The notes beneath the pieces were generated by a model, which saw only the letters and a program-made list of their open reading frames with translations, made no database searches and was not told the origin of the DNA. A stretch of DNA of 64,000 nt, taken from assembly GCF_000235625.1 (NCBI RefSeq), contig NZ_AGTR01000023.1, forward strand, positions 1 to 64,000, written 5' to 3'. A program made the translations under genes and the position numbers. Source of the stretch: Marinobacter manganoxydans MnI7-9. Lineage in GTDB: Bacteria > Pseudomonadota > Gammaproteobacteria > Pseudomonadales > Oleiphilaceae. Below are positions 34,131 to 43,718 of the stretch, piece by piece (position 1 is the first letter of the stretch; every line of letters starts with the position of its first letter).

Positions 34131-34982
34131 ATGGCGCTGTTGAGTATTCCGGCCCAGAGCCGGATTTCCCGGATCCTCGCCAACCTGTTGCTGTTGGTGC
34201 TGGTGGTGTATTTGGCCAACACTCTCGCCCGGATGACCTGGTTATACGCCTGGGACGACCGGCCGGTGCCAGACGCGCCGGTCGCAGCCGGTGCAGGCAG
34301 TCTGTCAGGCGGTAGCCGTTTGACGACGTCCATAGCCGTTTACGATTTCTTCGGGCGGTCTGAGCGACCGGTCGAGGTGGCCGATGCGGTTCGCCGCTCG
34401 GCTCCGGAAACCCGGCTTCGGCTCCGGCTGGAAGGGGTACTTGTCGCACAGCGCCCGGAGGACTCCGGTGCTATAGTTGCTGGGAGCAATGGAGAAACCG
34501 CATATTACCGGGTAGGGGAGATGCTACCCGGCAATGCCGAGCTGGCCGAAGTGGAACCCGGGCGTGTTCTGATTCGTCGGGGTGGGCGATACGAATCCCT
34601 GACTTTCGAGGAGCAGTCGTCTGAACTGGTTGCAGAAGTGACCGAGGAGCCTGCAGAATCATCACCGGATGAGTTCCTGGCCAGCGCCCGTGAACAGATT
34701 GACAGCCAGGGCATTGCCGCACTGGCGCCTTTCGGGTTGAGCCCGGTGGACAATAGCGGCATGTCCGGTTACGTGTATGACGGCTCTAACGCCATGCTTA
34801 ACGCCGTCAACCTGCAGGCCGGGGACGTGATAACGGCTATCAACGGTCAGCGGCTGGGCGATATCAGCCAGGATAAGGCCCTGCTTGAGAACTGGCGCGG
34901 CCAGGCCCAGCTGGAGATAGAAATCGAGCGTGACGGATCCATCCTCACCATCAGTTATGCCATACCCGAGCAGTGGCGCTGA
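34131..34982 (+). CDS. gspC: Type II secretion protein C
   Basis: GspC links the inner-membrane platform to the secretin and helps choose substrates. The 283-residue protein has an N-terminal membrane helix (ILANLLLLVLVVYLANTLAR), an HR domain (RLRLEGVLVAQRPEDSGAIV, then YRVGEMLPGNAELAEVEPGR) and a C-terminal PDZ domain (GYVYDGSNAMLNAVNLQAGD, then VITAINGQRLGD). The start lies 1 bp after the gspN stop, so translation is coupled. gspD follows. Confidence 0.93.
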   Translation: MALLSIPAQSRISRILANLLLLVLVVYLANTLARMTWLYAWDDRPVPDAPVAAGAGSLSGGSRLTTSIAVYDFFGRSERPVEVADAVRRSAPETRLRLRLEGVLVAQRPEDSGAIVAGSNGETAYYRVGEMLPGNAELAEVEPGRVLIRRGGRYESLTFEEQSSELVAEVTEEPAESSPDEFLASAREQIDSQGIAALAPFGLSPVDNSGMSGYVYDGSNAMLNAVNLQAGDVITAINGQRLGDISQDKALLENWRGQAQLEIEIERDGSILTISYAIPEQWR

Positions 34983-35014
34983 CCGGGTTCATCGAAACAG
35001 GACGAAATCGCCAG

Positions 35015-36964
35015 ATGTATAACCACAAGATCAATGTTTTGCGGGCCATTGTCCTGCTTTTTCTCCTTCCCTTTATGTCCATGGCTTATGGGCAGGAAGC
35101 CGAGACATGGCGGCTGAACCTGAAAGACGCCGATATCCGTGCGTTCGTGACCCAGGTCGCGGACATTACCGGGTACAGTTTTGTGGTGGATCCCAGGGTG
35201 AAGGGCAAGGTAACGGTGCTCTCCAGCGCGCCCATGAACAAGGACGAAATTTACGATCTGTTCCTGGCGGTCTTGAATGTTCACGGTTTTACCGCCATCC
35301 CGGGCGCAGAAGTGATCAAGGTGGTGCAGCAGGTTGATGCCAAACAGTCGGCAGAGATTCTGGAGCGCTTTCCCGAAACCCCCTCCGAGCAGCTGATCAC
35401 GCGGGTTATCCAGATTGACAACGCCAACGCCCTGGAGCTGGTGCCGATTCTGCGCCCCCTGGTGGCGAAATACGGCCATCTGGCCGGGGTGGCCGCCGCC
35501 AACGCCCTGATCATCAGTGATCATTCTTCCAATATCCAGCGCATCGAGCAGATTGTCCGGGAGCTGGATAGCCCGTCCAAATACGAAGTGGAAGTCATCC
35601 AGCTTCAGGAAGCCTGGGTGGGTGATATGGTGACCCTGCTGCAGGAACTGGCCCCGGATGAACTCGGCCGGGCCGGTGGCGACAATGCCGCCAGAAAATA
35701 CAGCGTGACCGCAGATGAGCGCAGCAACCGCCTTATCCTGCGGGGCGATGAGACCTTCCGCGAAAAGATGCGCGGCCTGATTCGACAGCTGGACCAGCCC
35801 TCTGCCACCGGCGGCACCACCAAGGTCCTGAGGCTGAAACACGCCGACGCCAAAAACCTGACTGAGATCCTTAAGGGTGTGATGGGCGAGCTGGTGAAAG
35901 AAGGTACTGGTTCGGGAAGCGGCGGCGCCGCCAAACCGCAAAGCAGCTTTGCTGTTTTTGCGGATGAGGGGCTGAACGCGCTGGTGGTAAGGGGTGAGCC
36001 ATCCCTGATGCAGGAAGCCGAACAGATTGTTGCGGCGCTGGACGTGCGCCGTGCCCAGGTGATGATTGAGGCGGCAATTGTCGAGATCAGCGACGAACTG
36101 GGCCAGGATCTGGGTGTCCAGGTCGCGGTCGGTGACGAGTCCGGCGAATCCACGCCGGTTGCCGGCACCAATTTCGGTAACGTGGGTCGCAGCCTGGGTG
36201 AGGTGCTCAGCGCGATTCTGACCGGATCCGCCATCACGCCGGCTACCGGTGGTATCACCATCGGCGCCGGCCAACGGAACGAAAATGGTGTGAGCTGGGG
36301 GGTTCTCCTTCAGGCACTGTCCACGTCTGCCGCTGCAAACCTGTTGTCCACGCCAAGCATCATTACCCTGGATAACCAGGAGTCCGAGATTATCGTGGGC
36401 CAGAATGTCCCGTTCCGCACTGGCCAGTCGACGGTTGTCGGTGACGGCACCACCAATCCATTCACCACCATCGAGCGTCGCGATATCGGTCTGACCCTCA
36501 AGGTTACCCCGACCATCAGTGCCGACGGCCTGGTGCGTCTGGTGGTGGAGCAGACCACAGAGAACGTGGCAGACAGCATCGAGGACGCCTCGGATATCGT
36601 CACCAACAAGCGGGAAATCAAGACCACAGTGCTTGCAGATGACGGTGAGACCATCGTGCTGGGCGGTTTGACCCGGGATGATTACCAGGTCAACAGGAGC
36701 AAGGTGCCCCTGCTGGGTGACATCCCGTTCGTTGGTCGCCTGTTCTCCTCCGAATCGGAGCGCCGGGTGAAGCGCAACCTGCTGGTGTTCCTGCGCCCCA
36801 AAATCATGCTGGGCAAGGAAGAGGCCGTTGCGGCTACTTCCGACAAGTTCAATCAGCTTTGGGACGTCAATCTGAACATCCGGGAGAAGCTGGGTATCCC
36901 CACCGAAGAGCAGCGTCCGACAGTGGACGCGCTGTTTGAAGACGGCAGCACCCGGGTAAAGTAA
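35015..36964 (+). CDS. gspD: Type II secretion secretin
   Basis: The outer-membrane channel of the type II secretion system, 649 residues. A signal peptide (VLRAIVLLFLLPFMSMAYG) is followed by the N0 domain (WRLNLKDADIRAFVTQVADI), the N1-N3 repeats with VTVLSSAPMNKDEIYDLFLA and TTKVLRLKHADAKNLTEILK, and the C-terminal secretin domain (VPLLGDIPFVGRLFSSESER). The start at MYNHKINVL is taken because it gives the signal peptide. No gspE-gspM genes follow; they must lie elsewhere in the genome. Confidence 0.95.
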   Translation: MYNHKINVLRAIVLLFLLPFMSMAYGQEAETWRLNLKDADIRAFVTQVADITGYSFVVDPRVKGKVTVLSSAPMNKDEIYDLFLAVLNVHGFTAIPGAEVIKVVQQVDAKQSAEILERFPETPSEQLITRVIQIDNANALELVPILRPLVAKYGHLAGVAAANALIISDHSSNIQRIEQIVRELDSPSKYEVEVIQLQEAWVGDMVTLLQELAPDELGRAGGDNAARKYSVTADERSNRLILRGDETFREKMRGLIRQLDQPSATGGTTKVLRLKHADAKNLTEILKGVMGELVKEGTGSGSGGAAKPQSSFAVFADEGLNALVVRGEPSLMQEAEQIVAALDVRRAQVMIEAAIVEISDELGQDLGVQVAVGDESGESTPVAGTNFGNVGRSLGEVLSAILTGSAITPATGGITIGAGQRNENGVSWGVLLQALSTSAAANLLSTPSIITLDNQESEIIVGQNVPFRTGQSTVVGDGTTNPFTTIERRDIGLTLKVTPTISADGLVRLVVEQTTENVADSIEDASDIVTNKREIKTTVLADDGETIVLGGLTRDDYQVNRSKVPLLGDIPFVGRLFSSESERRVKRNLLVFLRPKIMLGKEEAVAATSDKFNQLWDVNLNIREKLGIPTEEQRPTVDALFEDGSTRVK

Positions 36965-36968
36965 GCGC

Positions 36969-38966
36969 TCAGACAGCCAGTGGCGGCATCGGGCAATCCA
37001 TCTGGTCCGCCACCAGCCGCATCAGTTCGTACTCCCGGGTTTCCACTTTCCCGTCGCGGGTAATGCAGTGCCCACAGGCATCGATGATTGCCGGTTTCAG
37101 CAGCGGTGAAAGACCGTTCAACGCGGTCAACGCTTCCCGTAGCTGGCGCATGGTGACTTTTTCCAGAACTGGCTCCACTCCATCCTTCGCATTCATGAAG
37201 CCGGCCATGGCCTCCCGATAGAGCTTCTCGGCGTCAGATTGGGACTCAGACCCAGCCCTTGCCATCAAGCTCAGGAGCCTCTGGAGGGCCGGCATGACCG
37301 GTTTGTAGCTCTTATAGCGCACCGGTACCACTCTGGCTGCTTCGTCGCCCAGGTGGCGTGACAGGAAGCTTGTCAGAGCGAGTTCAAACAGGGTAACCCG
37401 GTTATCCGCCGCCACAAGTTTCTGGACATTGGTAATGAGCAACTCCCGCTCTTCCGGGTCCAGCTTGCGAAGGGCAGGCATGGCCAGCTCCAGGGCAGGG
37501 AAACGGACGCCATCGCCGATGGTTTTCAGTGCCGGCAGCAGTTTCTCGAGTAGATCCGGCTGGCTGCCCAATACCGGGTGTGCCGGCAGCAGGTTCAGCC
37601 GTTCCGTTTGCTGTGGACGCGGCAGTTCGCTGATCAGCATGGCATAGCAGAGCTGCGTGGCCCCGGCCCGGGTGTACAGCAGGTTTCGGAAGGTGGCTGG
37701 CAGGCGTTCCAGAAAACGCAGGGCGAAATCTTCGCTTTGCCGGTTGATAGTGCCGACCTGATCTGAAAATTTCCGGGCCGGTTTTATGGTTTTTTCCGGG
37801 CTGGATGCAAGCGGTGAGGTTCTGCCACTCCTGCCGGTAACCGGCCCGAGTATGTCAGTTGCCGCGCCACTGAACCCGGACGCGCCCGCTTCTGGTGCTC
37901 CAGAGCCTCCCCGGTAGAGATCGGCGCCTGGTTCGGTATCCCTGAGCCGGCTTCGCAATCTGGCCAGCATGCCGGGCTGAATGGCATTGATTCGCTCATC
38001 TATGGGCGGGTGGGATGCCAGCAAAGAGGTGAACTTCATCCGCGCACTTTCGCCAAAACACATGTGATTCATGTCGCTGGCGTGGCTGGTTGTGTCCAGG
38101 TAACCGCCCTTCATTCCGATCTTGAACAGCGCTCCGGCAATGCCTTCGGGATTGCGGGTAAATTGCACGGAGGATGCGTCTGCCAGCATTTCGCGTTGCC
38201 TGGAGACCGCTGCCTGTATCAGCCGGCCAAAGAAAACGCCCACATAGCCAATCACAAAGAGGGCCAGACCAATGATGCCCATGGCCGCCTGGGCCCGACC
38301 GTCCCGTGATCGACCCACCCGGTGGCCGCGGTAGAAGGATGCGCGCAGTAGAAAGCCGCCAATCTGTCCGATCATCAGGATGCCGGCAAGCAGGGCAATG
38401 AGCCGAACGTTCAGCCGCATGTCGCCGTTGAAAATATGGCTGAATTCATGGGCGACCACGCCTTGCAGTTCGTCCCGGGATAACTGGGTGATGGCGCCGT
38501 GGGTGACGACCATGACGGCCTCACCGGGAGTGTAGCCGGCCACAAAAGCGTTGATGCCGGTTTCCTGATCCATCACATAGAGTTCCGGCACCGAGACACC
38601 ACTGGCAATAGCCATTTCCTCAACGATGTTGCGCAGTTTGCGCTCGTCACTGTCGCGGGTATCGGGGTCAATGGGCCTGGCGCCAACCATTTTGGCGACC
38701 CGGTTGCCACCACCGGCCAGATCAACCCAGCGGAGAAGGGAGCCCAGAACAATCAGGGAGACAACCGTAACGGCGGTCAACAGGCCATGATTGGAGAGCA
38801 GCCAGTGGTGGAACGCAAGACCGGAGGATTCACTACGGGTTACAAAATAACCCACAAGGCAGACGGCAAGCGTGATAAACGCGACCGCCGTCAGGAAAAG
38901 AAAAACCAGCAGACTGGTGTTGCGCCGGGCATGGGCCTGGCGCTGAAAGAAACCGGGGTGAGCCAT
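36969..38966 (-). CDS. M48 metalloprotease with TerB-like C-terminal region
   Basis: A membrane zinc protease of 665 residues. Two N-terminal helices are followed by the M48 catalytic domain with the zinc motif HEFSHIFNGD, a second pair of helices (IALLAGILMIGQIGGFLLRA) and the third-ligand region REMLADASSVQFTR. HtpX proteins end near 300 residues. Here about 300 further residues form helical bundles, the last of which (IIDACGHCITRDGKVETREY, then ELMRLVADQMDCPMPPL) resembles a TerB domain. It follows lemA by 11 bp; LemA/M48 pairs are common. The function is probably membrane protein quality control, but the substrate is unknown. Confidence 0.85.
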   Translation of the reverse strand: MAHPGFFQRQAHARRNTSLLVFLFLTAVAFITLAVCLVGYFVTRSESSGLAFHHWLLSNHGLLTAVTVVSLIVLGSLLRWVDLAGGGNRVAKMVGARPIDPDTRDSDERKLRNIVEEMAIASGVSVPELYVMDQETGINAFVAGYTPGEAVMVVTHGAITQLSRDELQGVVAHEFSHIFNGDMRLNVRLIALLAGILMIGQIGGFLLRASFYRGHRVGRSRDGRAQAAMGIIGLALFVIGYVGVFFGRLIQAAVSRQREMLADASSVQFTRNPEGIAGALFKIGMKGGYLDTTSHASDMNHMCFGESARMKFTSLLASHPPIDERINAIQPGMLARLRSRLRDTEPGADLYRGGSGAPEAGASGFSGAATDILGPVTGRSGRTSPLASSPEKTIKPARKFSDQVGTINRQSEDFALRFLERLPATFRNLLYTRAGATQLCYAMLISELPRPQQTERLNLLPAHPVLGSQPDLLEKLLPALKTIGDGVRFPALELAMPALRKLDPEERELLITNVQKLVAADNRVTLFELALTSFLSRHLGDEAARVVPVRYKSYKPVMPALQRLLSLMARAGSESQSDAEKLYREAMAGFMNAKDGVEPVLEKVTMRQLREALTALNGLSPLLKPAIIDACGHCITRDGKVETREYELMRLVADQMDCPMPPLAV

Positions 38967-38977
38967 GCCTCAGGGCC

Positions 38978-39565
38978 TCAGAAGGCCACTTTCGGTGCCT
39001 GGCGGGCTTCCGGTGATTCCAGTTCCAGTTGCGACGTTTCCTTGAAGGCGAACATGCCGGCAACAAAGTTGTTGGGGAACTGCTCACGGAAAATGTTGTA
39101 GCTCATCACGCCATCGTTATAGGCCTGGCGCGCAAAGGCGACGCGGTTCTCGGTACTGGAGAGTTCTTCCATCAGTTGCTGGATGGTTTCGTTGGCCTTC
39201 AGTTCCGGGTAGTTTTCCGCCACCGCGTAGAAATTGGCAAGCGCCTTGGTGAGCAGGTTTTCGGCGCTGCCCAGGCGTTGGATCTTGGTTCCATCGCCGG
39301 GATCCTTGGCGGCGTCTTTTTGGGCGCTGACCGCATTGTTGCGGGCTTCCATCACCTGGGTGAGGGTGCTTTTTTCGTGGGTCAGATAGGCTTTTGCCGC
39401 TTCCACAAGATTCGGAATAAGGTCGTGCCGACGCTGCAGTTGAACATCAATCTGGGCAAACCCGTTTTTGAACTGGTTGCGCAGGGAAACCAGGCGGTTG
39501 TAGATAAAGACCAGATAGAAAACAATGACGGCGATAACGATCAGGCCGATAACAGTGGTTCCCAT
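38978..39565 (-). CDS. lemA: LemA family protein
   Basis: A 195-residue protein with one N-terminal membrane helix (TTVIGLIVIAVIVFYLVFIY) and a coiled helical bundle. The family core is clear: LRNQFKNGFAQIDVQLQRRH, DLIPNLVEAAKAYLTHEK, and SYNIFREQFPNNFVAGMFAF near the end. The start at 39565 is preferred because the frame upstream of it lies inside the neighbouring gene. It is coupled to the M48 protease downstream and begins 22 bp after the GGDEF/EAL gene ends. Confidence 0.93.
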   Translation of the reverse strand: MGTTVIGLIVIAVIVFYLVFIYNRLVSLRNQFKNGFAQIDVQLQRRHDLIPNLVEAAKAYLTHEKSTLTQVMEARNNAVSAQKDAAKDPGDGTKIQRLGSAENLLTKALANFYAVAENYPELKANETIQQLMEELSSTENRVAFARQAYNDGVMSYNIFREQFPNNFVAGMFAFKETSQLELESPEARQAPKVAF

Positions 39566-39587
39566 GGCAACTCCTAGAGGTAGTGGT

Positions 39588-41648
39588 TCAGAGGTTATTT
39601 TCCACGATCTGCTCGTGAAAACCTTTAACGAAGGTCTCAAATTCACGCGGCGGCAACGGTTTGCTGAAGAAATAGCCCTGGGCGAGCTTGCAGCCACGCT
39701 GGCTCAGGTAATATTCCTGCTCTGCCGTTTCCACCCCTTCAGCAACCACTGACAGGTTCAGACTCTTGCCAAGGTCGATGATGGTATTGGCGATTCGGGT
39801 ATCTTCCTCATTGACCAGCAGATCGCGGATAAACTGTTTGTCGATCTTCAGATGCTGTACCGGCATCTGTTTGAGGTAGGTCAGTGACGAGTAGCCGGTT
39901 CCAAAGTCGTCCACCGCGATGCTTATTCCCGCTTTGTTGAGTCTGTGGAGTTTGGCTACGGCGTCTGACAGGTTGGTCATGAAGCTGGTTTCTGTTACCT
40001 CCAGCTCCAGCCGCCCGGCCGGTATCTTGTGTCGTCGCAGGGTATCGAGAATATCATCGACAATGCTTTCCTGGCGCAGCTGAACGGCCGAGAGATTAAC
40101 AGCAATACGAAGCGGCGAGCCGTCCGAGGCCCAGCGAGCTGCCTGCCAACAAGCCTGGTCCAGAACCCACTGGCCAATTTCCACGATAGAGCCGTTTGCT
40201 TCGGCCACCGGGATAAAGAAGTCGGGGGGAACCGTGCCACGAGTCGGGTGCTCCCAACGTAACAATGCCTCTGCCCCGATTACCCGTTTGCTCTCCAGAT
40301 TAATCTGGGGCTGGTAAACCAGATGAAATTGGTGATTACCAAGAGCCTGGGACAAATCCTTTTCCAGTTGCTTCCGGTCCCGGATTTCCTGGTCAATGCT
40401 GGCGACATAGAACTGGAAGTGGTTGTGACCGTTCTGCTTGGCCAGGGTCATGGTCTGTTCGGCACTCTGAAGCAGTCGGTCTGCCTTGCTGGTGTCGGAG
40501 GGGTAAAGAGCAACCCCCAGGGTGGCGCTGATTGAGATGTTCTGGTCTTCGACCAGCATGGGCTCATTGACACAGGCCAGGATTCGCTCAGCTGTGTCTG
40601 CTGCTTGAAACCCGTCCCGAAGTCCTTTCTGGACAACCACGAACTGGTCGCTGCCGAGGCGTGCAATGGTGAAGCGGGCATTGTCCAGTTTGTTGGTCAG
40701 GCGGTCGGCAACGGTCTGTAGAATAAGGTCCCCGGACCGGAAACCGCACTGCTCGTTCACCGATTTGAAATCGTCGATGCCGCAGACAATCAGCGACAGT
40801 TGGGCGTTGCGCCTGGCGGCATCCTCAATATCCCGCACCAGCAACTCCATGAAGGTATCCCGGCTGGGCAGGCCAGTGAGCTGGTCGTAACGTGAGAGAC
40901 GGCTCACCCGGTCCTCCGCCTCGCGATGACGTTTCTGGCTGTCACCAATGGCCACCAGGAGGTTATTGGTTGCGTTGACCCAGAGGCCAAGTTCGTCGCT
41001 CTGGTGGCCGGATGGCGTGGTGACCAGGCGGTCATCCGGGTGCGCAGGATCCACCTGCCTCACGGAATTGACAATTCGGAGGAGGGGGCGCGTCAGGAGC
41101 AGGTGGAATACATAGAACAACACCATGCCGAGAATGAGAGCTGTGGCCATGCCGGAAGCGAAAGTGACAGCCGCCCTGTCCAACCAGGTGCGGGCCGCTG
41201 CTGCAGTGTCGTAGTGAACGTCAAGAAAGCCGTAGACGTCTTCCGGATTACCCTCGCGGAAAAGCGGTTCCCGATAGAGCCGGTCGGCGTCAAAAATCGG
41301 ATCGGTGACCGGGCGGAAAGCGGTTTCCTGGAGTGGACGGCTGCGATCTCCCAGTGGGTCGCCGTCAGGGTGGACGATGCGGGCCATGTGGACCGCTTCC
41401 TTGGCGAAGAGGCCGTCCACGACTTGTTGCGCGAGTTCGGCGTCGATGCTGAACACCGCCTGGGTGGCTGCGTCTTTCACCATCGCGATGGTTTGCTTGG
41501 CATCGCTATCCAGCCCTCTGGACACGCGTTGGGCGTCCAGGATGACCTGTATGGCACTGACAACGACGCCACTGGCAAGGGCCACCGCAAGAATCCACCG
41601 TAAGATTCGATAGCCCAGGCGATGTTCAACCTCGAAGGAGTTTTGCAT
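39588..41648 (-). CDS. HAMP-GGDEF-EAL protein, likely c-di-GMP phosphodiesterase
   Basis: A membrane signalling protein of 686 residues: helix 1 (WILAVALASGVVVSAIQVIL), a periplasmic sensor to about 165, helix 2 (FASGMATALILGMVLFYVFH), HAMP, GGDEF (about 245-410) and EAL (about 425-680). The GGDEF loop reads ARLGSDQFVVV, so cyclase activity should be lost. The EAL domain keeps GAEALLRWEHP, DDFGTGYSSLTYLK and the lysine in LKIDKQFIRDL, so it should cleave c-di-GMP. The degenerate GGDEF may bind GTP and regulate it. No ligand can be inferred. lemA and the M48 gene follow on the same strand. Confidence 0.9.
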   Translation of the reverse strand: MQNSFEVEHRLGYRILRWILAVALASGVVVSAIQVILDAQRVSRGLDSDAKQTIAMVKDAATQAVFSIDAELAQQVVDGLFAKEAVHMARIVHPDGDPLGDRSRPLQETAFRPVTDPIFDADRLYREPLFREGNPEDVYGFLDVHYDTAAAARTWLDRAAVTFASGMATALILGMVLFYVFHLLLTRPLLRIVNSVRQVDPAHPDDRLVTTPSGHQSDELGLWVNATNNLLVAIGDSQKRHREAEDRVSRLSRYDQLTGLPSRDTFMELLVRDIEDAARRNAQLSLIVCGIDDFKSVNEQCGFRSGDLILQTVADRLTNKLDNARFTIARLGSDQFVVVQKGLRDGFQAADTAERILACVNEPMLVEDQNISISATLGVALYPSDTSKADRLLQSAEQTMTLAKQNGHNHFQFYVASIDQEIRDRKQLEKDLSQALGNHQFHLVYQPQINLESKRVIGAEALLRWEHPTRGTVPPDFFIPVAEANGSIVEIGQWVLDQACWQAARWASDGSPLRIAVNLSAVQLRQESIVDDILDTLRRHKIPAGRLELEVTETSFMTNLSDAVAKLHRLNKAGISIAVDDFGTGYSSLTYLKQMPVQHLKIDKQFIRDLLVNEEDTRIANTIIDLGKSLNLSVVAEGVETAEQEYYLSQRGCKLAQGYFFSKPLPPREFETFVKGFHEQIVENNL

Positions 41649-41868
41649 TCAAGCCTGTCTTGTTCCGGTTTTTGCAGAGCCGCTGATCTGCAAGGTTCAG
41701 GGCAAAGGTGTCGCACTTTGGGTGATGTGCGTGGGGGCTCACCCTGATGGTTGTTTCCAAGTATGGTTCAGGTTCGCGATATCTTCATGGAGTATCGGCG
41801 ATTTTTCCAAAGATTTCAGAGTGTGCTTGTATCAAATTGTAATTGCTTGGGTATCGCAGACACAAAAA

Positions 41869-41887
41869 CGCCCGCCAGAGGCGGGCG
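41869..41887 (-). terminator. Terminator of sodB
   Basis: CGCCCGCC-AGA-GGCGGGCG, followed on the minus strand by TTTTTGTG. It lies 46 bp past the sodB stop. The region from 41649 to 41868 upstream of the GGDEF/EAL gene shows no other feature. Confidence 0.85.
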
Positions 41888-41932
41888 CTTGATCACAGTC
41901 GTTTTAGACTGTGTCTGGAAGCGAGGCCGGGA

Positions 41933-42511
41933 TCAGGCCAGGTTTTCGTTTACGAAATCCCAGTTCACCAGGTTCCAGAAAGCTTCCAGGTAGTTCGGGC
42001 GGGAGTTGCGATAGTCGATGTAATACGCGTGCTCCCAGACGTCGACGGTCAGTACCGGCTTATCGGCACCGGTCAACGGGGTTTCAGCATTGCTGGTATT
42101 TGCGATGGCAACGGTGCCGTCCGCTTTTTTCACCAGCCAGGTCCAGCCAGAACCGAAGTTGTTGGCTGCTTTATCATTGAATTCTTTCTTGAAATCTTCG
42201 AAAGAACCGAACGCCTTCTCGATCGCTTCCTTGGCAGCACCGGTGGGTTCACCACCGCCGTTCGGGCTCAGGCAGTGCCAGTAGAAGGTGTGGTTCCAGA
42301 CCTGTGCGGCGTTGTTGAACAGCGGGCCGCTGGCACTCTTGATGATGTCTTCAAGCGATTTGTTGGCGTTGTCCGTACCTTCGATCAGGCCATTGAGCTT
42401 GGTGACGTAGGTGTTGTGATGCTTGCCGTAATGGTACTCGAGCGTTTCCTGAGAGATGTGCGGTTCCAGTGCGTTCTTTTCGTAGGGCAGTGCGGGAAGT
42501 TCAAATGCCAT
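41933..42511 (-). CDS. sodB: Iron superoxide dismutase
   Basis: Turns superoxide into oxygen and hydrogen peroxide in the cytoplasm. The 192-residue length is standard, and the four metal ligands sit at the family positions: H27, H74, D157 and H161. AAQVWNHTFYWHCLSPNGGG and the Q in the FNNAAQ block point to the iron form. GGAGAACGACC precedes the ATG. The gene is followed by its own terminator and is separated from purK by 71 bp. Confidence 0.97.
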   Translation of the reverse strand: MAFELPALPYEKNALEPHISQETLEYHYGKHHNTYVTKLNGLIEGTDNANKSLEDIIKSASGPLFNNAAQVWNHTFYWHCLSPNGGGEPTGAAKEAIEKAFGSFEDFKKEFNDKAANNFGSGWTWLVKKADGTVAIANTSNAETPLTGADKPVLTVDVWEHAYYIDYRNSRPNYLEAFWNLVNWDFVNENLA

Positions 42512-42582
42512 GAGGTCGTTCTCCCTGTCTCTCTGTTTATGTTGATGTTCGTTACCCCAATATAGGGTCGATTTGAGTCAGA

Positions 42583-43701
42583 TCAACCCTTTGGTGTTAA
42601 AGAACTTTTAAACTCTGGGCTGCCCGGCAGGAACTGGGCGCAGTTCTTCACCCGCCAGACGAGCTCTTCGTAGCTGTCGGCCAGAATGTTTACGTGGCCC
42701 AGCTTCCGACCCGGTCGTTCACCCTTATTATAGAGATGAACATGGGCGTAGGGCAGTTCGAGGATTCGCTCGATGTCGCCGTGCTCTCCGATGATATTGA
42801 TCATGCAGCTCAACCCACGTGGAGCAACGTTGCCAAGAGGGTGTCCGCTAACCGCGCGAATGTGGTTCTCGAACTGGCTGGTCATCGCGCCTTCGATGGT
42901 CCAGTGCCCCGAGTTGTGAACCCTCGGCGCCATCTCGTTGGCGACCAGGCCATCGGTTGTCTCGAACAACTCAAGCGTTAATACGCCGACATAGTCCAAT
43001 TCGTTCAGTAGTGCCTTGATGTACCGCTCCGCATCTTCCTGAACGTGCTTCTCGAGCTTCGGAGCAGGCGCAATGGAGTAGCGCAGAATCCCCTCGTGGT
43101 GGGTGTTCTCCGCCATCGGGTAGAAGGCCAGCTCACCGTCTTCAGCGCGAACGGCGATAATCGACACTTCCCGGTGGAAGTCGACGAACTTTTCCACGAT
43201 AAGGCGGGGGTGGCCGATGGAGGTCCAGGCGGCCTCGGCGTCCTCAGGCGATTTGAGTACGGCCTGGCCTTTGCCGTCGTATCCTTCGGTGTTGGACTTC
43301 GCTACCACCGGGCAGCCAAGTTCCTCGGCCGCGGCTTTCAACGAGGCGGCGCTATCGGCAATTTTCCATTCTGGCGTGGGGATGCCCAGCCCGCCGAACA
43401 GAGTCTTTTCCGCTTCCCGGTTCTGACAAACCTGCAATGCCCGGGGGCAGGGGTGAACCGGTTTGTGAGCAGCAATTTTCTCGGCCACGTTTACTGGCAG
43501 GTGTTCGAACTCATAGGTAACACGGTCGACCCGGGAGAGGAAATCATCCAGGTACTGGCCCTCGCGGTCGATGATGACTTCACCAAGGCCGGCACTGGGG
43601 CTGCCGGACATGTCATAGAAAACAAAGGTCTTGGCCAGTGGGTATCCGGCCAGTGCCAGCATTCTTCCCAGTTGGCCGGCGCCCAGTACACCAATTCTCA
43701 T
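42583..43701 (-). CDS. purK: N5-carboxyaminoimidazole ribonucleotide synthase
   Basis: An ATP-grasp enzyme of purine biosynthesis that carboxylates AIR with ATP and bicarbonate. The 372 residues include MRIGVLGAGQLGRMLALAGY at the start, the ATP-grasp block CPVVAKSNTEGYDGKGQAVL and the C-terminal NEMAPRVHNSGHWTIEGAMT. GCAGGAGAA precedes the ATG. purE lies 17 bp upstream in the same operon and takes the product onward. Confidence 0.97.
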   Translation of the reverse strand: MRIGVLGAGQLGRMLALAGYPLAKTFVFYDMSGSPSAGLGEVIIDREGQYLDDFLSRVDRVTYEFEHLPVNVAEKIAAHKPVHPCPRALQVCQNREAEKTLFGGLGIPTPEWKIADSAASLKAAAEELGCPVVAKSNTEGYDGKGQAVLKSPEDAEAAWTSIGHPRLIVEKFVDFHREVSIIAVRAEDGELAFYPMAENTHHEGILRYSIAPAPKLEKHVQEDAERYIKALLNELDYVGVLTLELFETTDGLVANEMAPRVHNSGHWTIEGAMTSQFENHIRAVSGHPLGNVAPRGLSCMINIIGEHGDIERILELPYAHVHLYNKGERPGRKLGHVNILADSYEELVWRVKNCAQFLPGSPEFKSSLTPKG

Positions 43702-43718
43702 TCGAGTTCTCCTGCCTG

